Below are positions 56,171 to 64,000 of a stretch of 64,000 nucleotides of DNA, one piece after another. The position numbers and the translations under genes are program-made. Position 1 is the first letter of the stretch, and every line of letters starts with the position of its first letter. The DNA is from Symsagittifera roscoffensis (lineage: Eukaryota; Xenacoelomorpha; Acoela; Convolutidae), in contig NC_087063.1 of assembly GCF_963678635.1 (NCBI RefSeq), positions 75,291,617 to 75,355,616 of the forward strand. Reading direction: 5' to 3'. Under the pieces are notes generated by a model. That model ran no database searches. It was given only the letters and a program-made list of their open reading frames with translations, and was not told the DNA's origin.

Positions 56171-57368
56171 GTTCGTTCCAAATAAATTTCCTCTTATAAC
56201 AAATTTTAAGAGAATCCCGAATTTCACACGTAAGATTATGTAAACCACGCTTGAACTTTTGGAAATGATTGAGCGTCCCCATGAAGGATTGGAGTTGTTT
56301 AGGCGTCCTAGGTGCTTTCAAATTACGTACTGCGTCAATTTTGGAAAACTTTGGAGCATAACCTGAAGAATGAATCTCAAAACCCAGCCGATCAAGCTTA
56401 TCCACAACAAACTCGCATTTAGACAATTTCAACGCCAAACCTTCCTCATCCAGTCTAGTGAGAATTTTATGTACTATTTCACTATGTTGTGACAATTTTC
56501 CTTTTGACACCACTAGAATGTCATCCAAGTAGCATATCGTTATCAGAATCCCTTGAAGCGTACAATCCATCGCCTTCTGAAACTCCGACGGCATATCCGT
56601 CAGGCCATAGAAACCGGTGTTAAATCTGTACGTTACTGTTGATTCTCCGCAGATGATATTGAAATTGCAATGAATACTAGTTAATTCCGAAAGTTTGATT
56701 TGACTGAACGCATATTTCATGTCGAGAGAGCTAAACCATACCGAATCAGGAACATCACTAGTTGTTATTTGAGCTGCCAAATCGATTAGTTGTTGGATAT
56801 TTGGCATTTGATATTTATTTTTCCAAACTTGAGCGTTAAGAGGTTTAGCATCCATTGCGAGTTTAATCGACCCCTCTTTCTTGGCTGTTATCACAATAGA
56901 ATTAATAAAATGATTGGTGGTGCATTTATCCAGTTTTGTGATATGGCCATCTCTGACTAATGACTTCAACTCTTCAGAGACACGATCCTGGATATGTATT
57001 GGTACCTTTCGTCCTTTGATTTGTCTGGGAATCAACGGCTCCATGAAAGTAGTATGAGTTTGATGAGATTTAGATCTAACCAGCCGAGTGAACAACAACG
57101 GGTATTTCGTGACAAAATGGGACTTATTCAGTTCTGAGGTTGAGTTTTCCACCACATTTTGTACTATCTTCACTTGTGGTGGGTTTCGTTGAACAGTATC
57201 TATGCCCAAAGACCCTTGAAGGTCCAACCCCAACAAACATCTAGTTTTGTTTTCTGAAACTAGAAATGTAGCATTATCATTTTTCCATCCCCCCAAGAAA
57301 CTGGAATCATCAGACTTCCAAAAATTTTGTAGAATTCTTTTTATAGTCCACATACGAAATATCGTCAT
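55998..57368 (-). CDS. Retrotransposon reverse transcriptase
   Basis: The longest open frame in the element. In order it shows an N-terminal connector from protease, MEPLIPRQIKGRKVPI, the fingers segment IVITAKKEGSIKLAMD, the first catalytic aspartate in SLDMKYAFSQIKL, GFYGLTDMPSEFQ, the active-site box YLDD in ICYLDDILVVSKG, and the thumb region LGFEIHSSGYAP. It would copy the element RNA into DNA. The frame is intact through the polymerase, but its first residues (about 57368-57320) overlap the protease in another frame and its last 60 codons run through RNase H sequence in the wrong frame, so the enzyme could not be made as part of a proper polyprotein. Confidence 0.93.
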   Translation of the reverse strand: MTIFRMWTIKRILQNFWKSDDSSFLGGWKNDNATFLVSENKTRCLLGLDLQGSLGIDTVQRNPPQVKIVQNVVENSTSELNKSHFVTKYPLLFTRLVRSKSHQTHTTFMEPLIPRQIKGRKVPIHIQDRVSEELKSLVRDGHITKLDKCTTNHFINSIVITAKKEGSIKLAMDAKPLNAQVWKNKYQMPNIQQLIDLAAQITTSDVPDSVWFSSLDMKYAFSQIKLSELTSIHCNFNIICGESTVTYRFNTGFYGLTDMPSEFQKAMDCTLQGILITICYLDDILVVSKGKLSQHSEIVHKILTRLDEEGLALKLSKCEFVVDKLDRLGFEIHSSGYAPKFSKIDAVRNLKAPRTPKQLQSFMGTLNHFQKFKRGLHNLTCEIRDSLKICYKRKFIWNEPLDADFQKILELVAKITDLYHYDSARRLKKVCGYLYRLPHVFSILLNLNIVLMNWSC

Positions 57369-57513
57369 TCATGTTGTTTGCACTAATGAATCGTGATTTT
57401 GGATTTTGTTGGAGTAACACATCTGCAGTCCTTTTATTCAAGAAAGACACCGGACTTCCAGTGTCAACCGTAGCATAAAATGACTTTCCATATAGACGTA
57501 ACATCACACTCAA
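57310..57513 (-). pseudogene. Retrotransposon aspartic protease fragment
   Basis: Contains the retropepsin active-site triad as ATVDTGSPVSFL (about 57470) and continues for some 50 codons; the expected second half (the LLG-type motif) reads LLGLDLQG in the next frame near 57240. The enzyme cleaves the polyprotein. Relative to the preceding zinc-knuckle frame it is shifted by -1 at 57512. I see no slippery heptamer there, so I take it as decay. A second shift joins it to the polymerase. Confidence 0.85.
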
Positions 57514-57923
57514 TTTAGGGGTGTACCACGGTTAGACTTCAGCAATTCCAAACTACAGATCTGGACAGTGTGACGTATACGTCGCTGTGTGATACTATGG
57601 ACCCCATATTCAGGTTCGCTGTCGTCATCCTGATCAAGTACGATATTATCGATTTCCGTCTCGAGGTTTGACTGCACTTCCTCTTCTTCTACGCGACTTA
57701 CTCTTCGTCTAGAATTACACACTTTTGCGAAATATCATTTTTTCTAGCATGTACGACAGTTGACGTCACGTGCCGGACAATTTTTCCATTGATCCGAAGA
57801 ATACGCGTTACCACAAAAATAACATGATCGTGATGAACTCTGTCCTTTCTTCTCCGATACGTTTTGTTTGCGGGAAAACGATTGACCGCCACCCCGACGT
57901 GATTGTACGGAGAGTGCCGGTTC
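57510..57923 (-). pseudogene. Retrotransposon nucleocapsid zinc-knuckle region
   Basis: In the frame that continues gag, the sequence has CYFCGNAYSSDQWKNCPA, then CRTC and YFAKVC. This is the layout of a double CCHC knuckle that binds the element RNA. In the usual pattern a histidine stands where W or S is found here, and TAG and TGA codons fall between CRTC and YFAKVC. An acidic stretch (VSRVEEEEVQ) follows and leads to the protease. The open frame 57892-57698 is an out-of-phase shadow. Confidence 0.75.
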
Positions 57924-58760
57924 TTATTTGATTTTAGGCAAACTGAACGAAGAAGTAGTGTTCTTTTTATGAGGTAAGATTTTCTGAAACTCCATCGATG
58001 TGAATGTACCTTTCTCCAATTCTAATACTAATTTCAAGGTTCCATTTGCATCAGGATATTTCCGAATTAGAGTACTTTGCAAACCTGGGTCACGGATACG
58101 TCCGATAAATAAGTCTCTCACCACACTGCGTTTTTCTGGCTCCGTCCAATTACAGCACGCCACCTGGGCCGATAATCTTGAATGAAATGACAAAAATGAC
58201 TCATTTGCCTCCATGTACCACAAATTGTAGAGCTTAAAGCGTTCCATGGTGCAATTAACTTCCGCCTTGAAAGCGTACACACAATTTTGAACAAATTCTC
58301 TAAACAAAAGCTGATTGACATCCGCGTGTGGGAAAGCTTGAACCAATTTCTTTCTGCCCTCATTGCCTAAAGCGAAAAACAGTCTCGATATTGCTCTTGC
58401 TTCGGCTTCGTGAAAGAGCCAATTCATTCCTAAACGCGGACCCTTCTTCCTTCTTTCTGCATTTGTTTCATCCACCCGACGTCGTGCGGCGGCGTCTCTC
58501 CGAAGACGATCGTCCGAATCTTGCTGAGTTTCCGTTTCTTGCCGAGACTCCGGTCAAGGAGGAGGGTCATCATGGACATCTCCGGGCTCAACAACTAAAT
58601 CCGAAACATTGAAATTTTTCTTTAAGCCTAATGCTAAGCTGAATTGACCGAACCAGCTATCCCAACCGTAAGGTGGGGAAAGTAATGGCTTCGTCCAGAA
58701 TGGAGGTAATCCAGCGAGGTCCGTAATGTCATCCAAAATATGAACTGCTGGCTGCGCCAT
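57924..58760 (-). pseudogene. Retrotransposon gag with one internal stop
   Basis: A single frame of about 278 codons from ATG at 58760 to TAA at 57924, broken only by TGA at 58556-58554. The second part (from about 58475) has the capsid-like helical core of the Retrotrans_gag type (MERFKLYNLWYMEANESF, SAQVACCNWTEPEKRSVV). Gag forms the particle that packages the element RNA. The start codon is unusual: its A is the last base of the LTR and its TG opens the primer-binding site, so there is no leader between LTR and gag. The stop separating it from the zinc-knuckle region is TAA, in the same frame. Confidence 0.85.
58742..58759 (-). promoter_or_regulatory. Primer-binding site
   Basis: Directly after the 5' LTR the minus strand reads TGGCGCAGCCAGCAGTTC, which starts with the TGG complementary to a tRNA CCA end. 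The likely tRNA would end in GGCTGCGCCA; a serine tRNA is possible but not shown. It overlaps the first gag codons. Confidence 0.8.
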
Positions 58761-59087
58761 GACATTTACCGAACTCTGAGATTAACAAAACTTGGTAAAA
58801 TCGAATAGTTGAATTAAACTCGAATAAGTATAGATATAGACTGACCCTGAATAAACCTATCTTAGACAAAAGGTTTTGAATGCTTTTAAATTTATTGGAT
58901 TTTTTTTTCGCTAGCGTAACAAGAATAGATGGTATGATTCTTAAACTTGAAAGCAGACAGATAACAAAAGAGTTGAGCACCATATGTAATAACAGAGTAA
59001 GACAGGTGGGTGGCCTTGACACCACTGCAACGACTGCAACATAGAATGCACCGAGTAAACATGCGATGGTTTCTGCGTGGCATGACA
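58760..59087 (-). repeat. 5' LTR, 328 bp
   Basis: On the minus strand it begins TGTCATGCC and ends AAATGTCA, matching the other LTR apart from about 20 substitutions and a 15-bp indel. It should carry the promoter. The open frame that starts upstream of it and crosses it is not a gene. Confidence 0.95.
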
Positions 59088-59092
59088 CCCAT
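59088..59092. other. Target-site duplication CCCAT, right
   Basis: Direct copy of 51757-51761, adjoining the 5' LTR. Confidence 0.9.
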
Positions 59093-59224
59093 ATGATTGA
59101 CCAACTTATCGCTTGCGAAAACTGGAGCGATACGATCAATTGGCACTGATAGCCAAAAAACACGGACAGAGATATCTAAAAAATCTATGGGAACAGAAAA
59201 CGACAACACCGGCATTAGTGGAAG

Positions 59225-60230
59225 AAGTTTTAAAAAAAATTAGAAAAAAACTTTATAGATTGAAATTTGAGGGGAGATGCTCTGTGTAACCATTGAAAAG
59301 GAAGGCAAAGATAAATTTGCTCAGAAACTTTGCAGGGTAACTAATCCATTGCGCTTAAAATCAGAAACACCGAGACAATCTAAAACTTACCGTTAAAGCG
59401 GAAATCACAAAAAATTAGCGTAAGAACCACGAGAATTTAAACCAAAAACAACGCAATGGAGAAAACCTCAAACAATTTTGTGTTGTACTGCCAGATATGG
59501 CACAAAAAAGTGCTATCTACAGCTGAGAAGAAGAAAGGATCCGCTATATCTTCATAAACAGCAAGGAGAATTACGACATCCACTGAAACCTATTAACAAA
59601 AACTCGTGCCTCATTAGATGCTCTCAATGTAGCACTCTTTAGTGGAAAGGGATTGTCCGGCCATCAAAGATGACTGAAGGATAAAGTTCTCAAAATCAAT
59701 TTGAACTTTCCAAAAAAACCTACGGTAAAAAAAAGATATAACACTCGATTCGAAAGAGACTTTTTATAGTTTGAAGTGTGGGTCAAATCTCAACACAAAA
59801 AACTAGAATTTGACGTCGACTTGAACCTTTTTGCCATTTTGCTATGCGACAATCTGTATTTAACATGAAGATTCTTCAGTGGAATTTTGCGGTGCGATCA
59901 CAAATGTTCAGAAGCTAGACGAAGCAATAAGGACGACTATTGAGTTTAAACGTGAGGACATTTTTTGACTTTAAAGGAATAGAATTGAAGAAGCTGTAAA
60001 AAACTTCTCTCAAAATGTCTCATGAGATCAAACCACAAAAAATCTTCATGGCGGCTTCACAGTCGAAGCGATAAAAACTGTCGGTAAGGTTGAGGTCGCA
60101 ATCCAGTCCAATGAATTTTTTCAAGAAAGTAGTCCCGTTTTGAGAAAAACCTCACATGAAAATTATCCGATGGAAAAATTTTTTTGTAAGGAGCATCGAG
60201 TTGTTTCAGAGGCCATTTCCGCACTTGGCC
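59225..60230 (+). other. Decayed coding-like sequence
   Basis: The plus strand is purine-rich and gives short coding-like runs in changing frames, for example near 59285-59360 (TIEKEGKDKFAQKLCRVTNP) and 59860-59990. Many stops intervene. I cannot assign a family; an old gene or mobile element are both possible. Confidence 0.35.
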
Positions 60231-60232
60231 AA

Positions 60233-60543
60233 TCTTTTAATCTTTTATGTAATTCTTTTTGAGGTTTTTGAATTTCACAGCGATACTTAATAAAGTCTGA
60301 GCGATACTTAAGAAAAATTGAGAGCGATACTTATTAAACTCACTAACAGGTTTAATAAGTATTTGGACTTGTTCTTTATTAGATCTAAAATACCCAATAA
60401 AGAACAAGTCCAAATACTTGTTAAACCTGTTAGTGAGTTTAATAAGTATCGCTCTCAATTTTTCTTAAGTATCGCTCAGACTTTATTAAGTATCGCTCTG
60501 AAATTCAAAAACCTCAAAAAGAATTTCATAAAAGATTAAAAGA
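60233..60543. repeat. Near-perfect hairpin, 148-bp arms
   Basis: The left arm (60233-60380) and right arm (60397-60543) are reverse complements with only a handful of mismatches, around a 16-base loop (60381-60396). Within each arm the word AGCGATACTTAATAAAGT recurs in variant form. The nearly identical open frames on the two strands are a direct result of the symmetry and are not genes. Confidence 0.95.
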
Positions 60544-61890
60544 GTACACATTTCCTCTTCGGCTGAAAACAATCTAATAAGAAAAAAAGTAAACCCATTA
60601 CATTCACTCACAACAGCAAAATCAAAAGCAAAAAACATGGACGTTAAGTTGACTACAAAACTAAAATCGACGCTTCTAACAGTGGGTTGGAAAGCATTAG
60701 TAAATACTTAAGAGGAAAAAAGGACCTACACTTACCAAACATTGGCATATTGCAATTAAATATAAGAACACTAGTTCTAGTTCTTGTCGTATTGATTGAT
60801 GGCTCTCTCGGAGAATGGATAAAAATTCGATTCTGTAGCATTTCCGACCAAACTTACGCCTTCGTCCAGCAAACAAGCCCTAGCAGTATCATACATACTT
60901 GCATCAGTCAAGTGGCTATAAAAAAGCAAGCAAGTTTACTTTCCAAAATTGTCGATAAAACTGTGGGAACGAAAAAAATCAAATAACATTTTTAATGTAC
61001 AAACTTAAATAAAACCAGATAGCGCCTATTCTAGTTCTAATGGATAGTAACAGGGAATTCTCGAGGTGAACAATAGTTTACCGTGTTTTCACCTAAAATA
61101 ACCAAGCAGGTGCACTCTCACTCCTACAGAGCAGACGGCCAGTTGCTTTTTTGTCATCTGCTTCCGGTTCAAGAAGTCCAAGAAGGTAGAGAAGTCTTCC
61201 CAAATAAAAATAAGCGCCTGGAAAAACTGAAGTCACGTTTGCAGTCAAAATGCAAGAAATCAAAGTCATCTAAGCTCAGTTAGCGGAAGAAATATTTTAT
61301 CTTTTTTTTATCTTTTCGATTTGAACGACTGGGAAAGAACAATGGGTGGTTTCTTACGTCGAGACGTCACTGAAATTTTTTTATTTTGGAACTTGAAGAA
61401 CATTAACTTCTGTACCATGTCAAACTAAAAAAAAATAACCATTATTTTTAAGTCAAACTAACACACATACGAGAATCACAGACATGTTTTCTAACGATTG
61501 TGGGATTTCTGTCAAAGCGGCGACAATTACTTGTCATGGATAGACTTGAATGAAACCACAACAAAAACCCAAAACAAGTTGTTCATTACTCACTAACCCT
61601 GAACCCAGACCTACCACAGAAAACCATTGTTAAAACAATGTTTCAGCTAAGGAAAAGAATTAAAATTAGTTACTCTTCAAATAGTTTTCTTGTCCTTGTA
61701 GAAAATTTTTTGGTTACCGGGTGTCTGTAGTTCTTATAACTTCCTTTGGTCATCCAAGGCCTGGCCAATAACCATGTGAACCCAAGTTGATCGGAATCTA
61801 AAAGAACAACGACAAAAAAAGCATCAGAGTGCAGAGGATCCTAGAAGCAGACTCGATATAAATCACTTATTCCAACACCTCTGACTGCAG
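60544..61890. other. Stretch with coding-like fragments but no clear gene
   Basis: On the plus strand, 60687-60986 and 61090-61283 are open and somewhat coding-like; the second ends in a lysine- and serine-rich tail. Neither shows a domain, and I see no reliable splice borders. They could belong with the candidate exon at 61891. Confidence 0.35.
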
Positions 61891-62118
61891 CTCCCCGAGA
61901 CCACCGTCACTAACGTAACCGAGCAAAACTCTCTGTCGGATGTACCAATTGACAATTTAAACCGCCCCTTCTCCGAATTTGAAGAGCTACTATTACCATT
62001 GATGCCTAGATACGACGGACAAGACAACGCCAACATAGAGTCAGTTACGGAAAACCAAATTTTAAAAGGGTCGAGAAAAAGCGTTATTGCAGTTTATAAA
62101 TTCAGCATACTATCCTGA
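61891..62118 (+). CDS. Candidate terminal exon
   Basis: After a good acceptor (CCTCTGACTGCAG, 61878-61890) the frame is open for 75 codons to TGA at 62116-62118. The product has an acidic, coding-like middle (PFSEFEELLLPLMPRYDGQ) and less AT-rich codon use than the flanks. A stop lies just before the acceptor, so it can only be read as an exon. The family is unknown; earlier exons may lie in 60,600-61,290. Confidence 0.35.
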   Translation, partial: LPETTVTNVTEQNSLSDVPIDNLNRPFSEFEELLLPLMPRYDGQDNANIESVTENQILKGSRKSVIAVYKFSILS

Positions 62119-62208
62119 GTTTTTTCCTAGATAGGAAAGTGATGTGATTGCTCTTTTACTTTAATTAGTTTTGTTTAGTATTGTCTGACCGTGACCGTAT
62201 TCACTCAT

Positions 62209-62320
62209 TGGAGCGGTCGACCTATCGCTGAAGATCATTTTTATCGATCAACTTTCATTTTTTTCTAAATTGGAGCGATTGAACTATCGCTGAAGATCGA
62301 TTTTTATCGATCAGTTCTCA
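62209..62320 (+). repeat. Direct repeat, about 47 bp, two copies
   Basis: TTGGAGCGGTCGACCTATCG followed by CTGAAGATC and TTTTTATCGATCA (62209-62255) recurs with few changes at 62272-62320. No gene is seen. Confidence 0.8.
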
Positions 62321-64000
62321 ATTCATTTTCAGTATTTTTCTTTTAACATATCTTAGTTAGCTTTTTAGGTGTTTACTTTTTCAACGTTTTAACACTTTTT
62401 TAAAACCGACTTGCTTGGAACAAATTTTTACGAAGAGCGCAGTGAAGATCCGACAGGACTGGCCATGACCCGTATTTTTTTCATTTACCACGTGCCCGTA
62501 AAGCAAATAAGTCAAAAGCTTTTTCCGTTGCGGGAAAAAACTATGAAATTCACCTCTCGTTTCCCAAAGTGAGGCACCACTTTTTGTTTGCTTGAAAAAC
62601 AACTCCAGGCGCATTTTATTTGCATAGCAAACAAATACAAATGCGCTTTAGAGAGATGATTAATACTTGGAATGAAGGTGCTTTGACGCTTTATCATTTT
62701 ATCATGACTTGGGCAAAATAAACTGTATACTAAAGAAAACTACTTTTTGAAACTATATTTAGCGCATCTGAGTTAGGACCGAAGTGTATAACTCGTAGAG
62801 TAATTTCGGATAGGGTACACCGTCTGCTCGTCACGCTATCTTAATTTCGGCCGGATAGATTCGTGCAACTTCTTAGTCTAATACCGATCCTAATCTTACT
62901 CTTATACTATCTAGTCTCAGGTTGTTTAACTAGTCTCTGCTAGGCTCAATAGATCTAGGGTATACTGGTTTATTGCGGCTGCTGAAGTACTCGGGAGAGT
63001 TCAACTAATTTCTAAGTTAAATTCAAATCTCTCTGGTGCTGAAATTACAAGTAACTTCAGCACTTACAAATAAGTGGGTTGTTAGTTAGATGGATCATGA
63101 TTGGTTAATATTAAATACTTTACATTGGTAAAACATTTAATTTATCCAATCATAAAATATAGTTTAGATCAGGTTCCACCCATCCGGGTTTTACAGAGTT
63201 TTTTTAGAACGGTTCTTCTGTAATTCGAAGGATGGATGATGGACGTTGGTATTTGGCGAACATCATAATTTTCTTCCGTTTCTTCTTTGTTAAAGAAGTT
63301 CCAGGAAGCTGGAGTTAGGGACTTAAGACGTTGTGTTTTCTAGTGACAACGACTAAGTCTCTTCAACAAAATCAATTCTGATTTCAGAATGGTTGGCTAT
63401 GTCAGGTTTTTCTGTTCTTCGCGGAGAACTTCTTTTGTGTCTGATCTAGCTTGGGAATGGCGTGGAGATTGTGCGTGGAGGGGATGCCTGGTTACTCGGA
63501 TCTGTACGTATACTTGAACATCGAGGTGGTCATTGGTCTTGTTCAATGAAGTCCTTTTCTGCGAGGTCAAGTCGTACTCTAAATCCCTTGAGTTGTGATT
63601 GTGAGCGGCATATTGATTGTAGTTGGTCATTCTCTCTCGAGTGTGGTGGGGTCGTTTTATCTTTTGATGTTCGTCCTTGGTGTTGTATTCTGATCTATGT
63701 ATTGCATAATGTAATTTACATTTTATAAAACTTTTATTAGTTTAATATTTTTTAATTATGATTTTAGTTAGTTGTTTTCACAAAAGCTTTTTGTTTTAGT
63801 TTGGTTATTTTGAAGAGTTACTCACCCTTGAGTAGCTCTTATTAAAAATAGGAGTGTGGTCACAAAGCGTGGATGTAGCGCGGTGGGTTAGGCCGGCTAT
63901 AGAGCATGCTCAGGACGTCCTTCCTGGTGGGTTAGGCCAGGAGTGGGAGTATGATTTCATGCGGTTTTTGTGAGGGGTCCTGTTATGTGACAACGTTTTA
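62321..64000. other. End of window, no recognisable gene
   Basis: No supported coding region. A short palindrome GTGCTGAAATTAC, AA, GTAACTTCAGCAC lies at 63037-63063. The words GGTGGGTTAGGCC occur twice at about 63882 and 63925, near the end. A tRNA A-box-like word (TAGCGCGGTGGG) near 63878 has no B-box partner. Open frames at 63397-63728 overlap on both strands and show no domain. Confidence 0.5.

Larger units (their letters stand above)
51762..59087 (-). mobile_element. Ty3/gypsy LTR retrotransposon, complete but dead (7.3 kb)
   Basis: Two LTRs, a primer site, and gag, protease, reverse transcriptase, RNase H and integrase in the Ty3/gypsy order lie on the minus strand between perfect CCCAT duplications. 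By eye the LTRs differ at about 20 of 325 aligned bases plus a 15-bp indel, so insertion is not recent. That agrees with the many stops and frame changes in the genes. I see no envelope gene between integrase and the 3' LTR. The insertion is in sequence with no other recognisable gene. Confidence 0.95.

Noticed and set aside
60237-60539. Almost identical 73-codon frames on the two strands
   Set aside because: Direct consequence of the 148-bp inverted repeat.
63820-64000. Possible start of an LTR or SINE at the window end
   Set aside because: Only an A-box-like word and a duplicated GGTGGGTTAGGCC are visible; cut by the window edge.
1-64000. CRISPR arrays, bacterial operons or phage genes
   Set aside because: No spaced identical repeats of that kind, no bacterial-type gene packing; splice-bordered exons and animal gene families show nuclear eukaryotic DNA.

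Overview
The window is nuclear DNA from a multicellular animal. It is AT-rich, contains two assembly gaps of exactly 200 N, and is mostly repeats, foldback sequences and decayed mobile elements. Few genes are readable. The animal assignment rests on a one-exon seven-transmembrane receptor, a single exon resembling the DEG/ENaC channel family, remnants of an SLC18B1-like transporter, introns with GT..AG borders, and a short TTAGGG array. TTAGGG argues against most arthropods. I cannot place the species further; tunicate, cnidarian or another soft-bodied invertebrate would all fit.

Left third (1-26,200): a duplicated block. Bases 1-7,600 and 16,479-25,715 are paralogous copies in the same orientation. 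Each carries one acidic exon with intact splice borders on the minus strand (586-865 and 17066-17477). The copies differ by palindrome growth, palindrome deletion, internal tandem duplication, and two independent insertions of one hAT-like MITE a few bases apart. Between the copies (7,800-16,300) lie an inverted relative of part of the block, a tandem array, a 459-bp element with a 9-bp target duplication, a candidate membrane-protein exon (10560-10803), and much sequence in which I see nothing.

Middle (26,200-50,800): a decayed multi-exon MFS transporter on the minus strand (27237-30880), then a 0.9-kb cluster of foldback satellite, telomeric repeats and hairpins (31,070-31,950) beside a candidate first exon. 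Copies of a dispersed repeat of about 540 bp, here called repeat A, are scattered through 32,800-40,250 and beyond. The divergent one-exon GPCR (36120-37154) is the clearest intact gene. Next come a dead MULE transposon (about 40,745-42,150), several minisatellites, the second gap, a decayed coding-like unit, and the DEG/ENaC-like exon followed by a 16-bp tandem array.

Right (50,800-64,000): a complete but dead Ty3/gypsy LTR retrotransposon on the minus strand (51762-59087). It has two LTRs, a CCCAT target duplication, and gag, zinc knuckle, protease, reverse transcriptase, RNase H and integrase in order, with many stops and frameshifts. Its gag start codon spans the LTR/primer-binding-site junction, and an unusually long linker separates RNase H from integrase. 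After it come decayed coding-like DNA, a 311-bp near-perfect hairpin (60233-60543) and a candidate terminal exon (61891-62118). I see no operon-like or pathway grouping of genes. The main signal is how palindromes and small transposons have reshaped two copies of one block.
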